NCBI RefSeq assembly: GCF_023955655.1
Contig: NZ_JAMXHT010000006.1
Location: forward strand, 434,001-498,000
Source of the DNA: Ralstonia soli
GTDB lineage: Bacteria > Pseudomonadota > Gammaproteobacteria > Burkholderiales > Burkholderiaceae
Direction of reading: 5' to 3'
DNA length: 64,000 bases
Shown: positions 31,362 through 40,510 of the stretch, in pieces
Position numbering within the stretch: the stretch's first letter is position 1
How the letters are laid out: each line of letters starts with the position of its first letter
Notes under the pieces: model-generated
What the model saw: only the letters and a program-made list of their open reading frames with translations
Databases searched by the model: none
What the model was told of the DNA's origin: nothing
Position numbers and translations under genes: made by a program

Positions 31362-31955
31362 TTACGGACGGTTGCCAGTCGGGAACGGCCATGCCGCAGC
31401 CGGGTTCAGCGCGGTCTTGGCAGCGGGTGCAGCCGGTGCAGCGGCCGGAGCAGCAGCGGGCTTGGCAACAGCCTTCTTCGCCGGCGCCTTCTTCGCAGCA
31501 GGCTTGGCAGCAGCCTTCTTGGCAGCCGGAGCCTTCTTCGCAGCAGGCTTGGCAGCGGCCTTCTTGGCAGCCGGGGCCTTCTTGGCGGCAACCTTCTTCA
31601 CTGCAGCTTTCTTGGCCGGGGCCTTCTTGGCAGCAACCTTCTTCACTGCAGCTTTCTTGGCCGGGGCCTTCTTCGCTGCAACCTTCTTCACTGCGGCTTT
31701 CTTGGCCGGGGCCTTCTTCGCTGCAACCTTCTTGGCAGCAACCTTCTTCACTGCGGCCTTCTTGGCGGCCGGTGCCTTCTTGGCGGCGACCTTCTTAACT
31801 GCAACCTTCTTTGCAGCAGCCTTCTTGGCCGGTGCCTTCTTGGCGGCCGGAGCAGCCTTCTTCACAGCAGCCTTCTTGGCGGCCGGAGCCTTCTTTGCAG
31901 CGGCCTTCTTGGCCGGGGCCTTGGCGGCCGGTTTCTTCTTAGCAGCAGTTGCCAT
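31362..31955 (-). CDS. Histone H1-like, lysine/alanine-rich DNA-binding protein
   Basis: A 197-residue, extremely basic, disordered protein made of Lys, Ala and Pro repeats ([15 protein letters not shown]) resembling the C-terminal tail of histone H1 and bacterial HctB/AlgP-type proteins. It probably binds DNA (or other polyanions) without sequence specificity and helps organise the nucleoid. The last 35 residues differ: an Ala/Pro stretch and then [12 protein letters not shown], possibly a separate binding motif. GAAGGAG lies seven bases before the ATG, indicating strong translation. Three 45-bp units repeat in exact phase inside the gene, so length may vary between strains. A terminator and stem-loops follow. 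Confidence 0.88.
   Translation of the reverse strand: MATAAKKKPAAKAPAKKAAAKKAPAAKKAAVKKAAPAAKKAPAKKAAAKKVAVKKVAAKKAPAAKKAAVKKVAAKKVAAKKAPAKKAAVKKVAAKKAPAKKAAVKKVAAKKAPAKKAAVKKVAAKKAPAAKKAAAKPAAKKAPAAKKAAAKPAAKKAPAKKAVAKPAAAPAAAPAAPAAKTALNPAAAWPFPTGNRP
31576..31710 (-). repeat. Three 45-bp tandem repeats within the H1-like gene
   Basis: Units at 31576-31620, 31621-31665 and 31666-31710 differ at only a few positions and each encode the same 15 residues; related, less regular units lie on both sides. Slippage or recombination could change the copy number in frame. Confidence 0.88.
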
Positions 31956-33660
31956 GGGAAACTCCTTCAAGATTGGGTATCGAACTATCGAGATTGAGCA
32001 ACCCGACCGGCCCGATCCCACGATGCAACGGCATCGCCAGACCAACCGAGCGAGCGATTCATCGGCGCACCACCAGACGGCAGTCGCACGCTAATGAATT
32101 CGGTAGGAAGACCTGCATCCCGCGCGGTAGACACACGCAGCAAGTTGCACGCCTCGGTCGCGCATACGCGCGTAACCGCAGCTGGCCGGACACACTGCGT
32201 CCGGCGGGTCTTCGTCAACTGAGAGGACCGGGGCATCGTGGCCACACCGGTCGAAATCTGATCTTGCGCGAATCGCTGTGTAGGTTGCAAAGCCGCTTGC
32301 AGCGTAGCTTTGCGGACAGCGGAAATCTGGAGAGCGCGCGTTTTCTTTTGGGGGTAGTACGCCCATCCCGACGGGGGGATCGCAGAGACGGCACCGAGTT
32401 CGAACAGCCCTGTCGGCGTGGCGTGCATCAAAGTGGTTACGCTCCTCGACTACCTTTCACTTGCTGCTTGCTTGGAAGTTCATCGTCGTTGATCGCGCGA
32501 AGCTTCCTTGCATCGAAGTCAACGTCTTGTCAAGGCGAATCATAATTCGTTTGCGCGGTGATGTTAAGAGATTTATGCAAAAAGCGCGGTGAGTTTTGGT
32601 GAAGGATTGCGCTGCGTCTGTGCGTCGCTGCGATTCAGATCGCGCATGCATCGCAGGCGACCTCTCGGAAGCGCATTTTCTTGCGTGGTGACATCGCGTT
32701 ACGACGTTGCTCCACGGTGACACACTCTTCCCGCAAACCCAATGTTCATGCCGGTTTACAGCAGCGCGTGATTGAACTCGTGTGTGCATCGCGCAGGCGC
32801 GCGCGCGCCTCGCACACGTTCAGCATCGTCGTGTGCGATGACGCGCGAGCGGCGCGATGCGTGTCGAAAAAAAACGATGCGTGAATGCGACAACGCACGC
32901 GAATTTTTGGCACGCGCGCATTCGATCGATGCGATCGACGTGTGCGTGTCGACGTGTTGAGCGTGTCGATCGACGTCGCGAACGCGTCTCTCGCGCAGTG
33001 TTCGCACACCATCGACACACGAGGTGCCAAAGCGATGCGATCGCGATGGTCAACGACATGCACGCACGTGCCGCAAGTCGCGTGCCGCGCATCGGATGCG
33101 CGAGGCGGTCGAGATGTCGATGCGTGCACGCGTGCGAATCGCATCGATGCGTGCCGCGGATGCCGGTAGGTGACGATGTCGAACGGCCAACGCATCGCAC
33201 CTCCTCATCGCGGCGCGCATCGCTGCAAGCCGATCGCCAATCGCGGGAAAACCCTGCTCAGCAACCGCTGAAAACTGCGCGCAATCGCGTTTGAAACGAG
33301 GCGGTTTTACGACGATAGAAGGATTGTTCTACGGCAATCCAAGGGGCATTTTTGCTGCGGCATACATGCACCAAGAACGGCTTGCTGAGGCGTTTTATAC
33401 CGAATCCGCATCGAGAATTGCTGCAGTCGCATATCGGGGTGTCAGGTTGACGCTGATTGTCATGCCATTCGGTTTCACTCCACGATCCGCTCACCACATC
33501 AGCACGGCATCGATCGCGCGGTGTGGCACGGGCCCTGCGCGTGGCACGTGACAAGACAGGGCGGTCGTCGCCACCCCGCAACGCGGCGACGGCAAACCCG
33601 ACGAGCAAAGAGCGCAAGACAGAAGGGGTCCAACAGCGTTCTGAGTAGTGGAGGCACAAG
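31956..33660. other. Long non-coding region between the H1-like gene and the first low-complexity lipoprotein
   Basis: About 1.7 kb without a gene I can support, between divergent genes. The stretch 32770-33220 is unusual. It is dense in CGATCG-, GCGTG- and GCACGC-type words, and has long alternating purine-pyrimidine runs: GC(6) at 32797-32808, 16 bases at 33056-33071, 17 bases at 33120-33136. Open frames in several phases across it give Arg/His/Cys-rich translations with no family resemblance, as expected from composition. Upstream promoters of both flanking genes must lie here. TAGTGGAGGCACAAG just before 33661 is the ribosome-binding site of the lipoprotein gene. Confidence 0.6.
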
Positions 33661-34449
33661 ATGCGCGATCGAGCGTTCTTGTCGACATCGAATCCGCCGA
33701 GGCGCGGAAGGTTCTCGCGGTGCACGCAGTGCATGTTGGCGACGGCATCGCTCGCCGTACTGGTGGGCTGCGCGAATTCCGGCAGCGGCGACATGGGTAC
33801 GTCGCTCGGCGGCGGCGGTGATTCGCAATCGAAGCCGGCGATCACGGCATCGACGTCGCCGACGTGGTCGAGCGATAGCGGCAGCAGTGCAACGGGTGGC
33901 ACCAGCGCAACAGGCAGCACACCCATCGCCACACCGACCGGCCCCGTCGAGCAGGTGACGACCACCGTCGTCACGGCCATCGTGCCGCTCACCGCCACGC
34001 TGACTTCGACCACGCAAACGCTGGGCGCAGCCACCGGCCTGGGCGCGCCAGTGGGCAACGTGCTGACGACGCTGGGCGGTGCACTCGGCAGCGAGGGCCG
34101 CACGATCACGACGGCAGCCAAGGGGGATGCGCTGGTGTCGACGCTGGGCAATACGGTGAGCGCGCTCGGCACGCTCACCGACGGGTTGGCAACGGTTGTC
34201 TCGCCCGCAGCGCCATCCTCGGCAGGCAGCGCACCCGGTAGTGCATTGACCGGTGCGCTTGGCGGCGCGCTCGCACCGGTCACGTCGGCCGTCGGTTCAT
34301 TGACTGCCGCCTTGCCGGGCGTGGGGGCGATCAGCAATGGCGGTACTGCGGCGACCAGTCCGCTCGGCGGGCTGGGCAGCATCGGTACAACGGTGGGCGG
34401 GTTGGTCAGCGGCGTGCTGGCGGGTGTGACATCCGGCGCGCATCGCTAG
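33661..34449 (+). CDS. Low-complexity lipoprotein, paralogue A
   Basis: A 262-residue predicted lipoprotein. An Arg-rich start leads to a hydrophobic stretch and the lipobox LVGC (Cys37). The rest is almost wholly Gly, Ala, Ser, Thr, Leu and Val, with repeated short phrases such as TTLGGALG, VSALGTL and GGLGSIG. There is no catalytic motif. The segment VTTTVVTAIVPLTATLTSTT aligns with VQQITQQTSNAIVPLSAQVA in the next gene, so the two are paralogues. GGAGG precedes the ATG. Such proteins may form surface or periplasmic beta-rich filaments or simply disordered coats; this is inference. An internal Met at 25 is a possible alternative start that would give a more usual signal peptide. Confidence 0.75.
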   Translation: MRDRAFLSTSNPPRRGRFSRCTQCMLATASLAVLVGCANSGSGDMGTSLGGGGDSQSKPAITASTSPTWSSDSGSSATGGTSATGSTPIATPTGPVEQVTTTVVTAIVPLTATLTSTTQTLGAATGLGAPVGNVLTTLGGALGSEGRTITTAAKGDALVSTLGNTVSALGTLTDGLATVVSPAAPSSAGSAPGSALTGALGGALAPVTSAVGSLTAALPGVGAISNGGTAATSPLGGLGSIGTTVGGLVSGVLAGVTSGAHR

Positions 34450-34581
34450 CCCTGCTCTTGAGAACTTTATTTGCATTCGACTGAAAGGGCAGACGGATGC
34501 TAACCGCCAGGCACCAGATGCGCGTTCTTCTGACCCGGCGGTGATTCAGCGGTACGGGCCGCGCTTACAAGGAGACTCATC

Positions 34582-35721
34582 ATGAAGATTCAAAACCCGC
34601 TGCAAGCTTCTTCCGCTGTTCTGCAATCGCGCACGCTGCTGGCGGCGGCCGCATTCGCCGTGCTGACGCTGGCCGGCTGCGCTTCGGGCGGCAACCCGAA
34701 CGGCGACACTCCGGCATCGACGGCGAACAACAACCCCGGCGCGGTGCCGGTGGGCAACGTGGCCAGCAACAGCGGCAACGTCGTGACGCAGACGGGCAAG
34801 ACGGTCAGCGACCTTGGCACGACGATCGGCACGGCCCCGGTACCGGTGGTGGGCGGCACGGCAGCGCAGAAGGATTTGGGCGCGACGGTCACCTCCGCCG
34901 GTAATACCGTCCAGACGCTGGGCAACGGCATCAGCAACGGGCTCGGCAAGATCGGCTCGACGCCTGACCCGGTCGGCACCACGGTGCAGAGCTCGGGTGA
35001 TGTGGTGCGCTCCGCCGGCGTGACCGTCGGCAATGCAGGCCAGACCGTCTCCGACCTGGGCGCGGCAGGCAGCCCGCTGGCACCGCTGAATCCGGTGACG
35101 GCGCCGGTGGGCAGCGGGGTGTCTGCGCTGGGGCAGGTGCTGCAGGGCGCGGGCGGGCTCGTCACCATCGGCACGTCGAGCGGCCCGGTGCAACAGATCA
35201 CGCAGCAGACCAGCAACGCGATCGTGCCGCTGTCGGCACAGGTTGCGCAGGGCACGCAAGCGGTCGGCAGCACGACGATGCTCGGCGGCCCGCTGGCGGG
35301 TGCGCTCAACACGGTGGGCGGCGGCTTGCAGAGCGCAGGCGCGCAAGTCGGTGCGGCTGGCGGCAACCCGCTCACGCGTGACGTGGGTGGCGTGATCGGT
35401 GCCGTGGGCAGCACGGTGGCCAGCGCCGGCGGCCTCGTCAACGGTGGCAGCGGCGGCTCGACGAACCCGTTGGCGCCGATCACGAACGCACTGGGTGGCG
35501 GACTCGGCGGCGGCAGCAACCCGCTCGCTCCTGTGACCGGTGCGTTGTCGGGTGGCGGCAGCAGTCCGCTGGCGCCGGTGACGAGCGCGCTGAGCGGCGC
35601 CACCGGCAGCGGCAACCCGCTTGCCCCAATCACCAATGCGCTGGGTGGCGTCACGAACGCCACCGGCGGCTCCGGCAGCAATCCGCTGTCCCCCCTGACC
35701 GGTGCGTTGAGCGCCCATTGA
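34582..35721 (+). CDS. Low-complexity repetitive lipoprotein, paralogue B
   Basis: A 379-residue predicted lipoprotein with lipobox LAGC (Cys33) after a hydrophobic segment. The mature part is Gly, Ser, Thr, Ala, Val and Pro rich. The C-terminal 110 residues consist of imperfect units around NPLAPITNALGG, seen at least five times with variants NPLAPVTGALSG and SPLAPVTSALSG. Earlier, VSALGQVLQGAGGLVTIG and ALNTVGGGLQSAG echo paralogue A. The regular unit suggests a solenoid or fibrous structure, but no function is known to me. AAGGAG precedes the ATG. Gap to paralogue A is 132 bases. Confidence 0.8.
   Translation: MKIQNPLQASSAVLQSRTLLAAAAFAVLTLAGCASGGNPNGDTPASTANNNPGAVPVGNVASNSGNVVTQTGKTVSDLGTTIGTAPVPVVGGTAAQKDLGATVTSAGNTVQTLGNGISNGLGKIGSTPDPVGTTVQSSGDVVRSAGVTVGNAGQTVSDLGAAGSPLAPLNPVTAPVGSGVSALGQVLQGAGGLVTIGTSSGPVQQITQQTSNAIVPLSAQVAQGTQAVGSTTMLGGPLAGALNTVGGGLQSAGAQVGAAGGNPLTRDVGGVIGAVGSTVASAGGLVNGGSGGSTNPLAPITNALGGGLGGGSNPLAPVTGALSGGGSSPLAPVTSALSGATGSGNPLAPITNALGGVTNATGGSGSNPLSPLTGALSAH
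35365..35712 (+). repeat. Imperfect repeats encoding NPLAPxTxALxG units
   Basis: Within paralogue B, roughly 12-residue phrases of the form NPLAP[IV]T[NGS]AL[GS]G recur from about residue 262 to the C-terminus, separated by glycine/serine spacers of variable length. Confidence 0.7.
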
Positions 35722-35785
35722 CCCCGCGCCAATACAACCGATCTGCCCTCACCGATTCTTTTTACGCTGACAAGGAGACTCCACA

Positions 35786-36241
35786 ATGCAACGCACCCCC
35801 CACTCTTTCGCGCGCCTGGCCGGCGCACTGGCCTTCGCACTCGCAGCAGGCAGCGCTTTCGCGCAAGCCACGCCCGCTGGCACCTGGAAGACCATCGACG
35901 ACAACACGGGTAAACAAAAAGGCGAAGTGAAGATCGTCGACAACGGCGGCACGTTCACGGGCAAGGTCAGCAAGATCCTCGTGCCGGGCGACGAGAACAA
36001 GACCTGCACCAAGTGCACGGACGACCGCAAAGACCAGCCGATCCAGGGCTTGACCATCCTGACGGGCCTCAAGGCAAACGGGAACAACAACTGGGATGGC
36101 GGCCAGATCCTGGACCCGGAAAACGGCAAGGTTTACAGCGCCAAGATGTCGCTGTCGGAAGACGGTCAGAAACTCAATGTGCGCGGCTTCATCGGCATCA
36201 GTCTGATCGGCCGCACGCAAACCTGGATCCGCGAGCAGTGA
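35786..36241 (+). CDS. DUF2147 family secreted protein
   Basis: A 151-residue protein with a standard signal peptide ([18 protein letters not shown], cleavage near 27) and a DUF2147 domain. [21 protein letters not shown] opens it, then a CTKCTDD cysteine pair, then [46 protein letters not shown] and SLIGRTQTW. Members are small periplasmic beta-barrel-like proteins of unknown role. AAGGAG precedes the ATG, with the same leader as paralogue B (gap 64 bases), so co-transcription is plausible. Confidence 0.9.
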   Translation: MQRTPHSFARLAGALAFALAAGSAFAQATPAGTWKTIDDNTGKQKGEVKIVDNGGTFTGKVSKILVPGDENKTCTKCTDDRKDQPIQGLTILTGLKANGNNNWDGGQILDPENGKVYSAKMSLSEDGQKLNVRGFIGISLIGRTQTWIREQ

Positions 36242-36275
36242 TCCCCGCCTGATAACGAAACCTCCCAACGCGCGG

Positions 36276-36342
36276 CGGCGTTTCCTCCTCGTGAGGAAAC
36301 GCCGTCTCTTCGGGCGCCGGTGCAAGCCGGCGCCTTCTTTTT
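36276..36342 (+). terminator. Double stem-loop terminator after the DUF2147 gene
   Basis: A perfect 12-bp stem (36276-36287 with 36293-36304, loop CTCGT) is followed by GGCGCCGG/CCGGCGCC (36313-36320 with 36327-36334) and TTCTTTTT. The second hairpin has the T tract of a terminator; the first is unusually long. Confidence 0.75.
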
Positions 36343-36446
36343 GCGCTCCGCCCACACCCCGCACGCAAAGCCCTCTCCTAAAGAAGACCCACCCCTCGCC
36401 GTTACTTCGTTGGGGAGACGTCAACGATAAGTGGAGAAAACGCGAC

Positions 36447-37994
36447 ATGCGGCAGTGGACACTCAAAGCAAAACTGCGCCTGGCGCTGGCCCTGATGTGG
36501 CTGGGGCTGATTGGCGTGGGCATCTGGAGCGCGATGGAGACCCGCGCGACGATGCTCGATGAACGCAAGGTCGGCCTGCAGAACCTGGTGGACGCCGCCG
36601 AGGGCATCGCCAAGCTGTATCACGCCCGCGCGCAATCCGGCGCCATGAGCGAAGCCGACGCCAGGAAGGCTGCGCTATCGACGCTCGCCTCGATGCGCTA
36701 CGGCACCACGGGTTACCTGTTCGTGGTCGACTCGCAACTCATCTTGCTGATGCATCCGACGCTGGCCGACATGGTCGGCAAGAGCACCGCCCAGTTCAAG
36801 GACCCGACCGGCAAGCTGGTCTACCCGACCATCGTCGACGCCGCCAAGGACAAGGGCTTCGGTTTTGCCGAGTACCAGGGCCGCCTGCCCGGCAGCGAAA
36901 CCGCGCTGCCCAAGATCGGCTACGTAAAACGTTTTGCGCCATGGGACTGGAATATCTCGAGCGCCGTGTTCCTGCAGGAAGTGGATGCGGCGTATCGCCA
37001 TTCGCTGATCGCCAATTTGATCGTGATTCTGCTGGTAGGTGGCGCGGTATCGCTAGCCATGTCGCTCATCATCCGCAACGTGCAGCGGGGGCTGGGCGGC
37101 GAGCCAAGCTACGCCACCGACGTGGCCCGCCGCATTGCCGGCGGCGACCTGGCCGTGCAGGTGCAGACGCGCTCCGGCGACCGCGACAGCATGCTGGTCG
37201 CCATGGCCCAGATGCAACAGCAGCTGACCGGCACCATCGGCCACATCAAGACGTCGGCCGATTCCATTGCCAGCGCCACCAAGCAGATCGCCGCCGGCAA
37301 TGCCGACTTGTCGCAGCGCACGGAAGCGCAGGCGTCATCGCTGGAAGAAACCGCATCGAGCATGGAAGAGCTCACCAGCATCGTGCGCCAGAACGCCGAT
37401 AACGCACGTCAGGCGAGCACCCTGGCCGTCAACGCGTCGGACATCGCCGTCAAGGGTGGCGAAGTGGTCGGACGCGTGATCGACACCATGGCGGGCATCA
37501 ACGAGAGCAGCAAGAAGATCGCCGACATCATCGGCGTGATCGAGGGCATCTCGTTCCAGACCAACATCCTCGCGCTGAATGCCGCGGTGGAAGCCGCCCG
37601 CGCGGGTGAACAGGGCCGCGGCTTCGCGGTGGTGGCCGGCGAGGTGCGCAACCTGGCGCAGCGCTCCGCGGGTGCAGCCAAAGAGATCAAGGAACTGATC
37701 AGCGACTCGGTGGGCCGTGTGGAAAACGGCACCACCCTGGTGGCCGAGGCGGGCAGCGTGATCGACGAGGTGGTGGTCGCGGTCAAGCGCGTGACCGACA
37801 TCATGGGCGAGATCAGTTCGGCGTCGGAGGAGCAAAGCTCGGGCATCGAGCAGGTCAACCAGGCCGTGAACCAGATGGACGAGGTGACGCAGCAGAACGC
37901 GGCGCTGGTCGAGCAGGCGGCCGCCGCGGCCTTGTCGCTGGAAGAACAGGCCCAGGTGCTGCGCGATGCGGTGGCGTCGTTCCGCACGGTCTGA
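36447..37994 (+). CDS. Methyl-accepting chemotaxis protein with Cache sensor
   Basis: A 515-residue transmembrane chemoreceptor. Membrane helix 1 is [21 protein letters not shown] (about 10-30). The periplasmic single Cache domain (about 35-190) has [26 protein letters not shown] and [37 protein letters not shown], then helix 2 ([19 protein letters not shown]) and a HAMP domain. The cytoplasmic signalling domain carries the conserved tip sequence [30 protein letters not shown] and methylation helices. It should signal through CheA/CheW. The ligand is unknown. There is no C-terminal CheR-tethering pentapeptide. The start at 36447 was chosen over a longer frame lacking similarity. Confidence 0.93.
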   Translation: MRQWTLKAKLRLALALMWLGLIGVGIWSAMETRATMLDERKVGLQNLVDAAEGIAKLYHARAQSGAMSEADARKAALSTLASMRYGTTGYLFVVDSQLILLMHPTLADMVGKSTAQFKDPTGKLVYPTIVDAAKDKGFGFAEYQGRLPGSETALPKIGYVKRFAPWDWNISSAVFLQEVDAAYRHSLIANLIVILLVGGAVSLAMSLIIRNVQRGLGGEPSYATDVARRIAGGDLAVQVQTRSGDRDSMLVAMAQMQQQLTGTIGHIKTSADSIASATKQIAAGNADLSQRTEAQASSLEETASSMEELTSIVRQNADNARQASTLAVNASDIAVKGGEVVGRVIDTMAGINESSKKIADIIGVIEGISFQTNILALNAAVEAARAGEQGRGFAVVAGEVRNLAQRSAGAAKEIKELISDSVGRVENGTTLVAEAGSVIDEVVVAVKRVTDIMGEISSASEEQSSGIEQVNQAVNQMDEVTQQNAALVEQAAAAALSLEEQAQVLRDAVASFRTV

Positions 37995-38117
37995 TCGGCC
38001 CGGGCCTTGCCTGGCCAATCCCCCCAACGCACGAAGGGCCGCCGCGCCGTTCTCTGGTGTGCTGCATGGTGCTATGCTGCGCGCCAGAGAAATTGACAAA
38101 ACAACGTTGGAATAGCC

Positions 38118-39482
38118 ATGCCCGAGCGCAACCGGCCGCCATTCCGGGGCCTTTTTAGCGCGATTGCCGGGTCGACCACCAGCGCCCAGGCCGCAACCGG
38201 AGACCTCCCCGGAGACATGCCCGGCGGCGCGCATGAGCCGATGTCCGGCGGCCGCTCCGATGCCGCACCTGCCCACATGCAGGCCGCCGCCCAGGATCTG
38301 GCCAGCGACACCGCACTGTGGCGCTATGCACTGGCCGCAGAGCACGGCGGCCGCGCCCCCCACCCTGACGCCGCCCTGCGCGACGATCTTTCCATCCTGC
38401 GCATCCTGCGCCGCCCCGACGGCCTGCGCCTGCTCCGGCAGGGATTGCGCAGTGCGTTCCCCGGCGCGGCCTTGCGCCTGACCACGTTCTGGCCCGACGA
38501 GCAACCGCACGCCTACGCGGCCCGCACCGAAGCCCGGCCGGCCGAATTCGGCGACATCCTCGTGCTGCTGCGCCTGCGCGGCGCTGTGCCGACGCTGGAT
38601 TGCCGCGCGCTGTTCCTCACCGCCCGCCGCATCGACCTGCCCGACGACGCGCTCGACAAGCACCACGCGTTACCGCAGATCAACCTCTACGAGGGGTGGC
38701 CCGATTTCAACGTCTATGCGCGCTCGCCGATCAAGTCGCGCAACGCGACCTTCCTGGGCAAGTTCGACCTGTCGGCCGAGTTGGAACCGCTGCGCCGCAT
38801 CGGCCGCGACCAGCGCCAGTGGCGCTACCTGACGCCGTGCACGGGCCTGCAGCAACACGCGCAATGGCCGGGCGTCCGGCCGGCGTCGCCGCTGCAATGG
38901 CGCTGGCCTTCGGGCCCGCAGGCCGGCGGTGCGCGCCCGGATTCCGGCTCGTTTACCGGCATGCTGCGTCAGCTCGTGCGGCCCGAGGGCCCGGGCGAGG
39001 ACTGCTCCGCCGGCACCGATGTGCCGACCTGGGGCCGCCTCATCAACAAACTGCTCGACCACAGCTGGGAAGTCGCCCCGAGCCATGCACTCAAGAGCGG
39101 CAACATCAGTGCGATGGCGTTCTGGACGCGGCTGCGAGGCTTCCTGACAGCGGAATACCTGCTGGGTTCGCATTCGCTGCAGAAGGGCTTCAGCGCCTCG
39201 CTGCAGTTCGAGATGGCCAACGGCCTGCAGGACATCGCCCGCGACGACTGGACGGCCACCACCGGCTTCGACCCCGAAGACCTCGACGTGCCCGGCGTGC
39301 GCAGCACGCTGCAGCGCATCGCGGCCACCAAGCTGGCGGTCTTCGGCATGAGCGCCGAGGATCCGGGCCCGCTCGCCGCGCCGCGTCCCCAGCGCGGCGT
39401 CACCCCGCGCCCCGACGGCGAACGCGAAGGCCAGCGCGTGCTGCTGATCGACGTGATCCGCCCCAGCGCGGCAGCGCTGTAA
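38118..39482 (+). CDS. Conserved-looking hypothetical protein, function unknown
   Basis: A 454-residue protein I do not recognise. It has no signal peptide or membrane segment. After a disordered Gly/Pro/Ala N-terminus (1-60) it is a folded-looking sequence rich in Arg, Leu and Trp. LRQGLRSAFPGAALRLTTFWPDEQ, EFGDILVLLRLRGAVPTLDCRALFL and YEGWPDFNVYARSPIKSRNATFLGKFDLSAEL are in the middle. FWTRLRGFLTAEYLLGSHSLQKGF and GFDPEDLDVPGVRSTLQRIAATKLAVFGM follow towards the C-terminus. Codon use and GC content match its neighbours, which argues for a resident gene. It follows the chemoreceptor after 123 bases. No RBS stronger than GGAA (AACGTTGGAATAGCC) is seen before 38118. Confidence 0.7.
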   Translation: MPERNRPPFRGLFSAIAGSTTSAQAATGDLPGDMPGGAHEPMSGGRSDAAPAHMQAAAQDLASDTALWRYALAAEHGGRAPHPDAALRDDLSILRILRRPDGLRLLRQGLRSAFPGAALRLTTFWPDEQPHAYAARTEARPAEFGDILVLLRLRGAVPTLDCRALFLTARRIDLPDDALDKHHALPQINLYEGWPDFNVYARSPIKSRNATFLGKFDLSAELEPLRRIGRDQRQWRYLTPCTGLQQHAQWPGVRPASPLQWRWPSGPQAGGARPDSGSFTGMLRQLVRPEGPGEDCSAGTDVPTWGRLINKLLDHSWEVAPSHALKSGNISAMAFWTRLRGFLTAEYLLGSHSLQKGFSASLQFEMANGLQDIARDDWTATTGFDPEDLDVPGVRSTLQRIAATKLAVFGMSAEDPGPLAAPRPQRGVTPRPDGEREGQRVLLIDVIRPSAAAL

Positions 39483-39595
39483 GGTCGTCCGCAGGCGCTC
39501 CAATTCGATAAAAAGCGACGCCCGCGCCGCCGAGAACGCAACGATTTCTCGGCGGCGCGCGGCTATGCTGTGGCGTTGCTTCTTGCGCGCCGTCC

Positions 39596-40504
39596 ATGTC
39601 TTCCGCTGCTCACGCCTCTTCCGCTTCCACGACGACGTCCCCCTGGATGCCCGTCCTTGCACTGATGGGCTCGATGGCCTCGGTGTGCCTCGGCAACTCG
39701 TTTGCCAAGACCTTGTTCCCGGCGCTGGGCGCGGCGGGCACGGTCACGTACCGCGTCACCATCGGCGCTGTGATCCTGCTGGCCGTGTGGCGGCCGTGGC
39801 GCCTGCATCTGAGCCGCGCCGATGCCGGCCGCATCGCGCTGTACGGCGTCACGCTGGCGAGCATGAACCTGCTGTTCTACCTGTCGCTGCAGCGGTTGCC
39901 GATCGGCATTGCAATCGCCATCGAATTCACCGGGCCGTTGGTGCTGGCGGTGGTGCTGTCGCGCCGGGCTCTCGATTTCGTGTGGATTGGGCTGGCGGTG
40001 GTGGGGCTGCTGATGCTGACGGTGGCCGACAAGGCGGTCGGCCAGGTCGATCACGTGGGCGCGGCGTATGCGCTGGCTGCGGGTGTGTGCTGGGCGCTCT
40101 ATATCCTGACCGGCAAGAACCTCGGTGGGCTGCACGCGGGCCAGGCCACGTCGCTCGGCATGGTGGTGGGGGCGTTGTTTGCGATTCCGTTCGGGGTGGC
40201 GCAGGCCGGGTCTGCGCTGCTGTCGCCGTCGCTGATCCTGGCCGGACTCGGCATCGGGGTGCTGTCGAGCGCAATTCCGTATTCGCTGGAAATGGTGGCG
40301 CTCAAGCACCTGCCAGGGAAAACGTTCTCTGTGCTGCTGAGCCTGGAGCCGGCCATCGGCGCGCTAGCCGGGGCGATCGTGCTGCACGAGCAGCTGACGG
40401 GGCGGCAGTGGGTGGCGATCCTGGCCATCATCGCCGCGTCGGCTGGGTGCGCGCTGACGGTGCGGGCACCGAAGCCGTCGCCCGATCCGGCGGGCGTTGC
40501 TTAA
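39596..40504 (+). CDS. EamA-family transporter (RhtA-like exporter)
   Basis: A 302-residue inner-membrane protein with ten predicted helices in two EamA repeats. CLGNSFAKTLFPALGAAGTVTYR opens the first repeat. LSLQRLPIGIAIAIEFTGPLVLA and SAIPYSLEMVALKHLPGKTFSVLLSLEPAIGALAG are typical of the RhtA threonine/homoserine exporter branch. It probably exports an amino acid or related metabolite; specificity is not proven. The start at 39596 gives a short hydrophilic leader before helix 1. It converges with the DUF2817 gene. Confidence 0.9.
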   Translation: MSSAAHASSASTTTSPWMPVLALMGSMASVCLGNSFAKTLFPALGAAGTVTYRVTIGAVILLAVWRPWRLHLSRADAGRIALYGVTLASMNLLFYLSLQRLPIGIAIAIEFTGPLVLAVVLSRRALDFVWIGLAVVGLLMLTVADKAVGQVDHVGAAYALAAGVCWALYILTGKNLGGLHAGQATSLGMVVGALFAIPFGVAQAGSALLSPSLILAGLGIGVLSSAIPYSLEMVALKHLPGKTFSVLLSLEPAIGALAGAIVLHEQLTGRQWVAILAIIAASAGCALTVRAPKPSPDPAGVA

Positions 40505-40510
40505 CGTCGC

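Noticed and set aside
31576-31710. CRISPR-like array
   Set aside because: The 45-bp repeats are contiguous, in frame and inside a coding gene; there are no spacers and no cas genes.
32746-33294. Frames of 126-149 codons in both strands of the 1.7-kb non-coding region
   Set aside because: Translations are Arg/His/Cys-rich in several phases at once, as expected from CG-dense sequence, with no family match.
33291-33551. An 86-codon plus-strand frame just before the first low-complexity lipoprotein
   Set aside because: Starts with TTG, has no convincing ribosome-binding site and no recognisable family.
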